Assembly: GCA_963978545.1 (NCBI GenBank)
Contig: OZ021732.1
Span: 59,620,714-59,684,713, forward strand
Direction: 5' to 3'
DNA from: Linyphia triangularis
Lineage: Eukaryota > Arthropoda > Arachnida > Araneae > Linyphiidae
DNA: 64,000 nt
The first letter of the stretch is position 1; each line of letters begins with the position of its first letter. The notes beneath the pieces were generated by a model. It was not told the DNA's origin. It saw nothing but the letters and a program-made list of their open reading frames with translations, and ran no database searches. Shown piece after piece: positions 1-18,519 of this stretch. The position numbers and the translations under genes are program-made.

Positions 1-3000
1 ACAAACAAAATACTTTCTAAGAATGTATGAATTTCATAAAAAAACCCACATATTCTGAAAAATAGTAATTCAATATTTCCAGTAAATCTGATTTAAGATG
101 GCCAAATGTGTTTTTCTGAGAGTTCTTAAGATGTGAAATTTGCAGCCTTCCTTAGAATTCGCATTTAATTCAGATCATTTGTAAGAAATAAAACAATAAA
201 GATTGTATTCTTTTTTTTTTTAGTAAACATTACTTTTTGAAATATTTTCTTTTCTTATTATATTCAGTTTTCAGAAAAAAGAAAGCAAAACATTAATAGA
301 GTTTCACGATACAATGGCTATTTCAGTAAAATGTTTTCGATGTTACTTTTACTGTGCTATTAAAATAGAAAACAAGAATTAATTTTCAGCTGCAAACGTC
401 TGCTTACATTTAAAATTTCTTATATTCTGTATCAATAGAATTCAAAGTTATTTTATATTCTTATTCTTCAACAAATAGAATTTACAACAAAAGTTATTAT
501 CTATTTTTATTTTTTGTTGAAATATGTTTTGAATTTTCTAATCGAAAGAAAGCATATAAATTGAAATTCTTTTGAAATATACTAAAAATTAGAAAAATGC
601 ATATAATTTAGCAGACGTGTTGTTTACATTTGAAACACTTCTATAAAAATGTATTACATAATATTATATATTTTCTTTATAACTTTATGATCTCAACATA
701 AATAAGATAAACGGGAATAATACATCCTTTTATATTTTAATAACACAAATATTTTAAGTAATAACTCGTACGAAAAATATGTTCTTCCTTTAATGTAACA
801 ACAATAGTCAAATTTATTTTTTTGGGTGATAAAATATCATTAAAATATGTATAAATATCTATAGCTGTATTTTTTTGGAATATAATTCATGATACGATAC
901 CAACTAAGAGTATTATTAAAACCTAAATATATATATATATAGAGATGTATAAATCTTTTTTGTATAAATTAAATACGCTATTATTTAATTAATATGAACA
1001 TTAACTAAAAAATACTAAACAAAATATATGAGCAAACATCACAAAATTTTAAATAAATAGCAAGAGCGGTAAAATTAAAAAAAAAAATCACAAAATTATG
1101 CAGTGTTTTTTTTAAATATTGATTATGTAAGAAATCTCAAACAAAATGAATGATTGTATATTCTGTTTATAACTTACGTGCAATTTTTCTGTAAATAATT
1201 CTTCTTAATTTACATAAATGTGGTATTAAATTTTCAAATAAATACTTGTGTAACCATTTAATTTTATTTTATTGATTCTAAATGAATTGTATTATTTCAA
1301 TTAAATTGACGACTAGGAAATTGTAGTTAATTTTCAAAAGTTACTAATGTAAACTTATGATAGAAATTTTAATTTTGAGAAATGTAAATATCTAGTTATT
1401 AACACAATTGCTTGCTTATTTAACTTAGCAAAATACACAATTGTTAGCATTCAAATTCGTTTGGCCAGTGTTATGTGTAGCAATGACAGCCATAACAAAT
1501 TACAACATCAATATCATTGTATCAATTCGCGTCGCTTGCAAGGTAATAGAGACAGCAACTAACAAACCAAATTAATCTCAAAGAGCTTTGAGGATATTTT
1601 TAAGCCATTAATTTATCTTCAGTAAAGAGATCCCAAACGTTGTAGAGACTGCCATTTATTCCAAGCAGTAATGGTTTTGGATTCCATTCATTACGTACTA
1701 ACCCTACAGCGAGAATTTACTGCAATGGTGGACGATTTCTAAAATGTTGAAGTAATGGTGGCACCTTTTTGTTAGATGGTGTTTTTTGTTGGAAAAATGA
1801 TGGTGCTTTAAAAATGATGATCTAGGGGAGAGAAAAGCGTCAGATTGATAAGTGATGAAGTGTTGTAGTTACGAAATGATGCTCTACATTGTACAAGGCT
1901 TAAATGATGCTGTATTATTAAGCTGGTTAGTAAGTGGGCCCTTTTAATTTTATATGTGATTATGATCTGACATTAAAAGGAATAAATTGCTTGGGCAGTT
2001 CGTATATGTGCGTCTTTTAAAAATAAATAAAATGCTTTTATATAAATAACAAACGTTTGAGTTATTTCTTTTTAAAAGGTTGTGCTCAAGATTTGAATTT
2101 ATTTAATTTTTTAATCTGTAGATTACGCATTAGGGGATTGTCATTAATTTCTGTTTAAACAATTTTGTTGAAATGTTTTAATTAAATGGAAGAATAATTT
2201 TAAATTCTGGAGACAGATAGTATTTAAATATTTCCTTAAGAATTACACTGTAGGACATATGAATTGAACGTTTTAGTTCTTACAAGACAACATTCTTAAT
2301 ATAATAGATGCCTTATTTTTTCATATCCATACATATCGTAACGAGAGGAAATTTCATATCATTTATATAAGTAGTTTTGTAATTGACTTTTCCACCATAC
2401 AAATAATATCTTGTATAAAAATTCAAATTTCGTGTATTTAAAAACTAATTACCAATGAATTTCACACAATCGTACTATAATTCACACAAAACATAAGGCA
2501 ATTGTAAATATCAATCAATAGTTTATCGTGATTTCGCGATATTTCTTCTAATAGCAAGCACGGGATCAATCTCCTTTATTTTAATCATTTTTCAATTTAC
2601 ACCGATGCTTCATATAAAATATTTTAGGAAATATACTTAGTGACAATATGTTGGGGACACCTAGAAAGGTTTCATATTATCACAGATCTTCAAGATTGAC
2701 CATATTATAAACTATAATTAGTTTTTTATATGCATTTAGAAAAAAACATAAAGAAAATTTCCATAAACGATTTTGTAGACAAAAACGATCTAAAATAAGA
2801 AATTTTCAGTTTATATAGCAGTAGGAACTTATATTTAGTAACATTATTTACGAAAGACGGCTTGGATCTTTTACGATTTAAATAGCTAATTTCTTATATA
2901 AGATCCTGAAAATTCTGTAAGGTATTTTTTTAGAGCTGCTCCACACTTAATAAGTCTAATTTAAGAAAATTACAAGTGTTAATTTGCCTATCAAAATACT

Positions 3001-4489
3001 CCTTTTACTATATATGTCTTTTGAAAATATAAAAATGGTCAATAATTAGTTAAAAAATTTAATTATGTAATGTTTCATAATACATGTGTTTGCTTAATAA
3101 TTATTTTAGCAATGCATGTTATGTTTACACTACAAAAACAATAAAATTTAAAAGTTGCTGCTTTATTCCTTCGTTTTCACACGTGATAAGGTATGAAAAA
3201 TAATCAACTGCTAAGTAGTTCCTTTAGAAGAAAGTAATGTATAAAACTCTCCTCTGAGAATTCTCTTAATTATCGTTTCTCTTTCGTGGGAGTTCGTCGA
3301 TGCATTTTTGAGAATCTATTATTAAAAATTTGTAAGCGAAACAGAGATGCTCCTTCAATAAGGCGTAGAAAGCATTTGCTTAAATAAAAGAAAGGCAACT
3401 CTTCAAATCTTTCATTAAGGTGAACTGTTTTCATGTTTACTTGGAAATGGGTATTTCGGAAATTTCTAATAGCTCCCAGGAGAGTACTGCTCCTGGTGCT
3501 TAATACTTAAACGGATTGGATCTTTTAGTTTTATGTGCAGTGTCTATCTTGTCCCTTAAACAAAGCTCTTAGTTCTGGGGCTACTTACGGAAAAGCTACT
3601 TTTACTTTTACTGCTCTACCGTTCCGAAGAGTTTAAAAATATATGTTAATGTTGACAAGTGCAGCGCTAAAAGGTATTTTCTGCTTTTCAGTTTTGTAAT
3701 GCAAAATGTGGGAAAAGTATTGGAAAGTATTTTTATGACATTTTTGTTTAGCTGCATTGAAGGTGAAAATTATTCAAATGTTAATCTTGAGTAAATTTGT
3801 ATAATGCCCTAACTCTTTTTCAAAATATTTGAGAGTTTGTTTTTTTATTAACATTTTGTCCTTGTCTTACTAAAGAATATAAGTGGTTGAATGTTATATT
3901 TAAATATACTCTTCTGAAATATTTCAAAAGTTCTTAGGTTTTAGTAGCCCATTAAAGTAGTCGCGGTAGTAAAAAATTTAAAGGACTTAAATGAGGAATT
4001 TCAATAAGCTTATAAGTTGTGTAAGATCTCTTAAAAAAATCTGAATTTCAATACGTGCGAAAAATTTTACATAAGAGTGTTCATAAAAACAGATTTATTA
4101 GCTATAAATGCAAGCTAGCTTTTTTATATTCTAAATACAAATAATTATATACATTTAGAATTGAATCATGGATTAATTTTGTTTAAGTGCGTTGCATTTA
4201 TCATCTAATCTTTAAAGATTATTCGTAAACAATAAAATTAAAGCTTAGAATAGAGATTATAAATTATTGGTATTTATCATTTATATATATATGCTGCTAG
4301 TCTTTATTATGTTTATTTTAAGCATTTTTAGATGGAAATATTTTTGTAATGTTTATTTATTTAGTTAACTACTATATAAAAATTTTCACAATCAAAATTA
4401 TCCGTTTTCAAAGGTAAAATCTATTAGTTATTTAGCAATAATTAAGTTTATAATAAAAGTTAAACAATTTTTCTCAAATTAGTATAACT

Positions 4490-4572
4490 AATATAAATAA
4501 AAATATTACAAATAAAAATATTATAAATAAAAATATTACAAATAAATATATTATAAATGAAAATATTACAAA
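4490..4572. repeat. Tandem repeat, 16-bp unit, about 5 copies
   Basis: A unit close to ATAAATAAAAATATTA recurs about five times with single-base variants (alternating TTACAAATA and TTATAAATA forms). Confidence 0.75.
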
Positions 4573-5058
4573 CTGATAGGATATTCTATTGTACATGTGT
4601 TATTAAATGGTATATAATGTTAAAATTGTAAAGTTTAAATTGGTTACTCCCTTGGCAATTCTCATTCAACCACTTGATGATATCAGTTTAACCTTTTTTT
4701 TTTTTTATTTCTTGAATGATGTGATCTGTCTGAAATCATTAAAATGTATAAATTAACAAAATGCAAGTTAGCAATTCAATTACTGTTTTAGATAAACTTC
4801 AAATGAGAGCCACTTTCGAAATTCCATTTTATGGTTTTGCACCATCAAGTAAGCGTGCTTGGGCTTTAAATGTTTGAATTCAATTTGTGTCCGCTATACA
4901 AGGAATTCGTCTTCCCTTTTAATACATTGTACATAATTCTATCAAATCCAATATTAATTGCACTGTTCGCTCACCAACTGAGAAACTACCAACAAAGTCA
5001 AACTGGAAACAAGGAAAGAAGTGGTTGAAAAATGTGGAAGATCTTTCTGTTCTAAACA

Positions 5059-5143
5059 CTGATCTCTAACTTTTGAATAGATTATAAGTGGTTTCTTCTC
5101 AACAAGCGGATGGATCCAGAAGTTAAAGTTAGAGATCAGCAGT
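5059..5143. repeat. Inverted repeat (hairpin) just downstream of the Ig2 exon
   Basis: GATCTCTAACTTT near 5062-5074 is answered by AAAGTTAGAGATC near 5125-5137. The flanking CTAAAC/AGTCTAAACT sequence adds partial pairing. The loop is about 50 bases. It lies roughly 280 bases downstream of the Ig2 donor in gene orientation. Confidence 0.55.
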
Positions 5144-5420
5144 CTAAACTACGAAGAGAAGACGATTATGGAAATGTGGTGAACTGTTGTATTTAAAGGT
5201 TAATGTATAATAATATATTTAAATGTGCTTTCTTTCTATTAATCGCATATCCCCAAATTAATGGCGTCTAGCTATGTCTTTATTTGAATGACATCAAGTC
5301 GAATTCACAGAACCTAATACAAATTTCTATTCGATAGGATAATTCGGATTATCGAAGTCAAAAATGCTTCCCCATTGCCAAGGTGAATGATATCAAATAA
5401 CTGTCTTACAAATAACTAAC

Positions 5421-5717
5421 CATTGAGCACGTGCACAGTGATGGAGGTTGCTTCTGCATTTGACGGACAACAGGTGTAATTTCCTGAATCCGATGGCTGC
5501 ACATCTTTAATGATAAGCTTAGATAGAGCCGTGTCCTGTCCGGCCTTCTGTACAGCAATCTGGCCTCTTGTTGAATCGAAGTTGATCATCCGTTCGTCGT
5601 GATACCAGAATACAAAAGCTGGGGGAACCGGGCTCTGGCTTATGATGCAGGTCAGATTAATGGAGCTGCCACTTTTCACGTAGATGTCTGGGGCACCTTC
5701 AATAACTGCTTTGGCTT
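5421..5717 (-). CDS. dpr-like: Dpr/zig-8-family protein, exon for complete Ig domain 2
   Basis: This 297-bp exon encodes the whole second Ig domain of the same Dpr-like protein. It begins after TTCTATTTGCAG with the last two bases of a split codon. Joined to the 62.3-kb exon it reads TIV-E-AKAVIEGAPDIYVKSG, the usual Ig1-Ig2 linker. Seen in order are the first cysteine in INLTCIIS, the core tryptophan in VFWYHD, the LSKLIIKDVQPSDSGNY strand and the second cysteine in YTCCPSNA. The exon ends at SITVHVLN plus one base, before a GTTAGT donor at 5420. Both ends are phase 1, so the exon is symmetric and could be skipped without a frameshift. An extra cysteine sits next to the canonical one (TGT TGT). 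NLT and NYT are possible glycosylation sites. The in-frame upstream ATG at 5751 lies in the intron and is not the normal start. In flies the next exon continues with a short C-terminal tail; none was found in 1-5420. Confidence 0.94.
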
Positions 5718-7103
5718 CTGCAAATAGAAGAAATAGAGATATGAAAAACATGTAATTATTTTGCAGTTGCTGATCTATTTCTGCTTTTATATCTTTATCT
5801 CAACTACATGTCTTTTGTATCGTCACATAAAACTCAATTTTGACCACTACCCTCTGCCCTAATGCTTTAAAACTTTGTTTTACGACTTATTTTGTTTGTA
5901 CACGTACATAGAATTATTCAGACGATATCAATATGATTATTAACAATTAATATTTATGATCATCGTTGCTTTGGTTTCTTAGCTGGCACTGAGGAGCACT
6001 TTAAAAAATAGCATTGGCAATATATATCTATATTGATATAAATGAGGACTCACCACCAATTCAATTTAGTAATTTTTATTGAAAATGAAAATGCTAATTT
6101 TAAACTCAACATGATCCGCCCATTTATAATTTCGTTATAGTGATACTAAGTTTTAAACCAAAAACTGAATTAATCTTTTACTAAAATGGAACATAACAAA
6201 ATGATTAAAATCTACATGCATTTACTCTTAATTTCCTTAATTACTTAAAACAAAATTGGCTCTTCATAAGCTTTAAATGGTCCAAACTAAGCAAAACTTT
6301 TATCTTGGAATATATTGTATTACGGTTTTATAGTTACACAAATTAATGGAATTCACTGGAATTGCCTGAATTACAAAAATATTTTTAAGCACTTTTCAAA
6401 ATATCTCCCGTTAATAATCTAACTATTTCACTCTAACATTTAATGCGGTGACTTTATTTAAATTCCACAGTATCACAATATTTCAAACGACCATTGCTCT
6501 TTCAACACTTCAAGCTGTAACAGCCCATCCATCCAGTTTAGCAACCTATCCCCGACATATTAATCACCCAGGTGATGGGTTTGGTAGAAAGCAACACGTA
6601 TAACGTCAAAATTTAGTGCTCTCCGCCGGAAGCACCATGTGTGCCTGAATTTAGTGTTGTTAGGAGCCGATACATCATCAATTATAGACTTCCCTGTTCA
6701 GAACTCTTCGATGTTGGAGTGAGTTACTTAGGTATGCGCTGTGGTGCATAGCCGGCTACAGCAAATGAACAATTATTCTAATAAGGAAACCTTTGCGGAA
6801 TTACTTTGTGTGTGAAAGGTGGAATATTTTGGAAGTATGCGTTTTCTCGCGTCGTGGAATTGAAATTTATGATATGCATGAGAGGTGTAGGGCATTTCTA
6901 TATGTGAATAATTTTTATTGATAGGTAAGTCAAAGAAGGAATTTACCACTATTTAATATGTCAATATTTGTTATTTTTCAGGGAGTAAAGAAGAGGAAAT
7001 TTACATGGGATATAACTAAACTAACTTTAAAAATTCTATATAAAAACCAAAATGATATCATGAAAGCAAAATGAATTTAAATGCATTTTATTTATTAGGG
7101 GGA

Positions 7104-14435
<7,332 letters not shown>

Positions 14436-14469
14436 AATATATAGTAGGGTGGATCGAAAAAAAAAATAA

Positions 14470-14810
14470 TTCAAAATTTCAAATCCTACCTATGGGGAAA
14501 AGATGTTCTATGGTATATAGATAGATAGAAAAATAATAAAAAAATGAATTTTAATTTCAATACCGCCACAAAGTGGATGAAGATAAGATATTAGAGCCTT
14601 TTTATAGCAAAAAGTCGAAGTCAATTGAATTTTTTTTGTGCGGAATTTCAAAACCTACTTATACGGAAAAGATGTTCCAAGGTACATTGATTAAGGGAAA
14701 AACAGAATAAAAAAAATAAATTTTATGTTAAGCTCTGCACAAGGGGAATGAAATTTTGGTATTTAAGCTATTTTTGCATAAAGTGATTTTTGCTTAAATG
14801 AAATAGATCC
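14470..14810. repeat. Tandem subterminal duplication at the left transposon end
   Basis: Two units about 170 bp apart share AATTTCAAA-CCTAC-TAT, GGAAAAGATGTTC and a following AT-rich block. A further shared block runs GATATTAGAGCCTTTTTATAGC versus GGTATTTAAGCTATTTTTGC. Only the left end shows the duplication. Confidence 0.6.
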
Positions 14811-14932
14811 TTAGAACTTTTAAATGTTTATTGGAATGAGGACATATACTAATTAGTTACAGGGAAAAAAATTAGGTATATATAACAGCTTCTCAAGTAT
14901 TAAATCAAGAAAAATATTAAAAATCTTCGAAA

Positions 14933-17028
14933 TTACAGTGAACGGTAATCACGTTTGGTATTGAAAACTGACTTGAGGTTTCGTGATTTCAGGCAGTTTC
15001 TTATTAACCCGTCTCTTCTGTATGATCCGCATACAGCAGTAAATGCTTCTGAGATTATTCGTTCTGTAGCTTGAGTATAGGTAGTATTCATTATAAGTAG
15101 TATTGCCGTAGAAATGATTGCTGGGTTTACTATTACACTTGAAATCATGTCATCACTAAATCGTTCTGTCACATTCTTTCACTTAACCAAGTCCAAATAA
15201 TCTGTCGCACAAGGGTCATAAGTTTGTATGTTTAAGATACGGATATTATTCGCTAAAAGGGTTTGGGTTACAGCAGACTGTTTGACTTTGCGCAAATTCA
15301 AAATTATGTGGAGGCCCGATTCCCTTATGTTATTTCTGTCGTCCTCTAGCATTGATATCTGGATATTTTCAGGAAAGTCACCTCCCCGCGTTTCAAAAAT
15401 TACTGGATCAATGACGTTCTTCAAATCAGTTGACAAATAACGCAATAGAAAGATTGATTGATGTAAATGCTGTGCACCATAGATTATCGATTGTTTGGTT
15501 TTGATCTTGAACCACATAGGTGCCTAGACTTTTATGATGAACGTAATTGATGTCACTAAAACTTTGGTTGGGCTTCTTCTATACCAAATAGAGCATGAGA
15601 ATTCTATTTCAGGTTGTAAATCATCTAGAGTGGGAATTTTTTTCAGGGTTTCTCTTCAACAGCCGTTCGATGTATTGTCCGCAGTGATGTCTTCACAAAT
15701 TTCCATTAAGCACAGTTGATCAGTACTTAAGTCTTTCTTGCTAGTCAGTTCGCATAGGTTGGGTTTACGTGAATGAAACTGCAGGTAGTATCTCGCATAC
15801 GGTCACTCGTTGGCGTGTAACTGGCACACAAATTATTGTAGTGGACGCTTCAGAATCAGTTCCATGTTTCGTATGACACCATCTTTGACACATGTGTTGA
15901 CAGACTACCTATTACCACAACAAACTTTGTCATTGTCGACGCATGCCCAAAATTTACGATGTGCTTTCCAATGATTTGTGTTCTCCCGGAATTTACAGAC
16001 ATGTGACCGATGTATTCGTAGAATGCTTATTTTACTAAGCTTACGTCTTAAGTGTTCTTATTTTATGACTTTTTTTCTATCGTCTTCCTGCGATTTGAAT
16101 CCATCGAAGTATAAACCAAACTGGTCATGGTCACAATCTTCTACAACTGATTGAGAGAATATATAGGTTCTTGTCTTTGTTCTCTCACGCCGAATTTTAT
16201 TTCTGCCAACAACGTTCTTTGCATTGCTTTCTGAAATAAAGCCTACATCTTCAAGCGCAGCTGACCCGATGGCGGCGCCTGCTCGGTCAGAAATGCCAAA
16301 GCGGTCTAGTGTTATAACAATGGTTGGGAATGTTGTCACAGCAGGTATGACGTCGTCAACGTTTTGAGCTACGTTTTCAATGATTGATGATGGTGTAGAA
16401 AAGTCAGTATGCTCGTACATCTTCCGATTCCAATCACATCCATAATTTAAATACATTGAAATGAAAGAATCAGTCATTGTTTTGTTTCTCTCCCCATATC
16501 GCTCTAGCTTCAATTTTCCTTTCGCAGTATTATTCTTATGGAGATAGACTTACCTATTCAATGATCTGATTACCATTTTTTTTTTCCAGTTCTTTGATTT
16601 AGAAGAAATTCTCGCTCGTTCATTGGTACACTCCGTTCTTTCTTACAGTAGCAACTCTCAAAGTATTTACAAGTGCATGTAGATATATCAAACACTTGAC
16701 TTTTTTTGGAAAGTATCAATTAGCTTGCGTTAGCTTTCAGCTTATTTTCTAGCTTTGAAAGCGCGATATTTATCGTGGTATGAACTTATTTTTCTCAAAA
16801 TGTTGTAGTGGTATTTTGTTGGTATTAAAGCTCGTTTCCAAAATCTTTTCTAACTAACTTGCAATTTATTGACACGCGGAGAAAAGTGTATTTAATTACA
16901 CTGTTCTTTGCTTCTCTTTTTGAATGCCGATATGCACACCTTATTACGTTTTCGTACGTAGGAAGCATAATCGTTGGCATATCACAACTTGACCCAAATA
17001 TAGGACAAATCATGTCATTTCTTAACAA
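14933..17028 (-). pseudogene. Decayed transposase-like gene of the 14.4-17.5 kb transposon
   Basis: Several minus-strand blocks line up in the order of one long protein broken by stops and frameshifts. They are 17028-16825 (with MLPTYENVIR), 16513-16058 (with NVVGRNKIRRERTKTR and FGLYFDG), about 15960-15540 (with GVIRNMELILKRPLQ then a stop, later LSTDQLCL), 15517-15179 (with IKTKQSIIYGAQH and YLSTDLKNVIDPV) and 15172-14933. From memory these blocks resemble a family commonly annotated as 'uncharacterized protein' in Hydra, aphids and spiders. That family has NKIRRER, GLYFDGRKD, RPLQWFVCLLH and LSTDQ blocks, and I take it to be a transposase. The superfamily name is uncertain. The copy is inactive, with at least one stop in the RPLQ-block and several frame changes. 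Its placement between inverted termini supports the transposase reading. Confidence 0.65.
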
Positions 17029-17176
17029 CGCTCAAGTACACAAACAAACACATATCACACAATAAAATTGTAATTTAATTTACTTTACAAGAACAGCGGT
17101 CACCGATTAGGTGTCCAATTCCGTAAGCTGCTGACAACTGCACTACAGGGTTGTGGGGCTGATTCAACGGAGATGT

Positions 17177-17198
17177 GGGGAAAAGGGGGAGGGGGAGG
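17177..17198 (+). other. G-rich tract with possible quadruplex
   Basis: Runs of 4, 5, 5 and 2 G are separated by short A loops (GGGGAAAAGGGGGAGGGGG), and another GGGG lies about 20 bases upstream. This is unusual in such AT-rich surroundings. It falls inside the 3-kb transposon, upstream of its minus-strand gene. Confidence 0.6.
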
Positions 17199-17301
17199 AG
17201 TTTGTCGAAAAAATGTTAATTATTCAATAATCATCACTTTTTTAGGATTTATACTGTAAAAAACAACTATTTTTAGCGAAAAATTAATCTAACCAAAATT
17301 A

Positions 17302-17308
<7 letters not shown>

Positions 17309-17336
<28 letters not shown>
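17309..17336 (+). repeat. Poly(T) tract
   Basis: About 28 consecutive T lie inside the right end of the 3-kb transposon. Confidence 0.9.
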
Positions 17337-17499
17337 CGAAAATTTAACCAACTTGTGACAGCGTTAAATTTTGAAATAGTTTTTTCTATTACTTTCCCCC
17401 TAATATCTATATCATAGAACATCTTTTCCCCATAGATAGGTTCTGATTAATGATAAAAAAAAATTCTCCATAGAAGAACGATCCACCCCAATCATATAG

Positions 17500-18099
17500 C
17501 TCGAATTATACCATTAGTGAAATCCATTATTATTGTTCGAATTACTCCAGATGCGCAACAAATTTTGCCTCTATTAGCTCACATTGGACAGTCCCGATGT
17601 GAAATTTTGCACATCGACCGCTAGATACGAATATTTGCGAATCTTGCCAAATGCTATATAAAATATACTAGAAGTTTTAAAGTGTAGATGCACGGTTTCT
17701 AAATTGGAATATCATATTTATAAAAACGATGTATGACAAAAATATGTTACGTGAGGTTTCATGCATTTTTAATAAATTGTGTATTTTGGAGTGTCATTCG
17801 AGTTTCGGCCAGAATTGTCCAATCTTATACAGCCCCTATATCAAACATTGGCAAACACTCATGTGCTTTGTGGGTGATAATACAATGCAAAGTTAGCTCT
17901 TGACTCATGAAACCTACGTTTCGTTCTACAAAACTCTCCCTATCATAGTAATGTAATAATTATTAAAATGTTGTTTTAAATTATTTCATTTTATTTCAAC
18001 AAAATATAAATAATGATTAATATACTACACAAATTTTTACAATTTTACAAATTTTACAATTTTTTTAAGCCTTTCCACAATTTCTAAAGGAATAAATAA
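17500..18099. other. Intron, possible further repeat sequence, no gene
   Basis: The stretch at 17560-17950 is more complex than its surroundings. It contains CAAAACTCTCC (17929), which recurs at 18574 near the next foldback element, so it may be part of an interspersed repeat. No reading frame was recognised. Confidence 0.4.
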
Positions 18100-18519
18100 T
18101 AGTTTAAAAACTAAAAAAACACGCTTTTATAGAAAACCAAACTAAAAAGTTGAAAATTATTTTTAAAAAGTTTGAAGTGAGAATAGAGTGATAAACAAGA
18201 AATATTTATTTTATCGTAAAAAAGCGTGGGGTGCTTGATGTCAATTGTTGTAAATTGTTGTAAATATTAAACGACAGATATTGGTAAAAGTAGAGCCATT
18301 ATAAAAAAATCTTAAAAATCACACAATGCTTTTTTTACGATAAAATAAATATTAATTGTTAAATCACTCTATTCTTATTTCAAACTTATTTAAAATCATT
18401 TTCTACTTTTTAGTTTAGTTTTCTATTAAAGCGTGTTTTTTAGTTTTTTAAACTTTTATTTATTTTCTACTTTTTAGTTTGGTTTTCTATTAAAGCGTGT
18501 TTTTTAGTTTCTTAAACTA
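18100..18519. mobile_element. Foldback (MITE-like) element with a duplicated right arm
   Basis: The left arm (18100-18225) runs from TAGTTTAAAAACTAAAA through ACACGCTTTTATAGAAAACC to TATTTTATCGTAAAAAAGCG. Its reverse complement is at 18328-18455. The outer part of the right arm is then repeated at 18463-18519, offset 64 bp, with TTTTCTACTTTTTAGTTT and CTATTAAAGCGTGTTTTTTA in both. The central loop is about 100 bp. AAAGCGTG also occurs at the arm boundaries and at 18868, near ACATACGAAGC, a phrase common at ends of arthropod DNA-transposon relics. No coding capacity was seen. Confidence 0.75.

Larger units (their letters stand above)
1..5420 (-). other. Intron downstream of the Ig2 exon (partial)
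   Basis: This is AT-rich sequence 3' of the Ig2 exon in gene orientation. I looked for the expected next exon (a short tail that in flies begins G-E-H-P-A-A-M) and did not find it. The stretch holds a 16-bp tandem repeat (4490-4572), a hairpin near 5059-5143, a short perfect hairpin at 3475-3495 and a higher-complexity island at about 1470-1760. Confidence 0.6.
14445..17490 (-). mobile_element. 3.0-kb DNA transposon, decayed, superfamily not assigned
   Basis: The left end reads TAGGGTGGATCG and the right end reads CGATCCACCCCA, an inverted pair. Farther in, CTATGGGGAAAAGATGTT on the left (about 14492-14509) matches the reverse complement of the right end (about 17424-17441), so the terminal inverted repeats run about 100 bp with indels. 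The flanks AATATATAG (14436-14444) and ATCATATAG (17491-17499) agree at 7 of 9 positions and may be a 9-bp target duplication. The left terminus is internally duplicated: the GGAAAAGATGTT block recurs about 170 bp inward. A ruined transposase-like gene lies inside on the minus strand. Confidence 0.75.

Noticed and set aside
1..5420. Next dpr exon (C-terminal tail)
   Set aside because: No minus-strand sequence resembling the expected G-E-H-P-A-A-M start behind an acceptor was found; it probably lies outside the window.
5416..5751. Treating the whole 111-codon frame as a single-exon gene
   Set aside because: The Ig2 domain is bounded by good splice sites at 5717 and 5421. The first residues are a polypyrimidine tract and the last codon and stop are intron.
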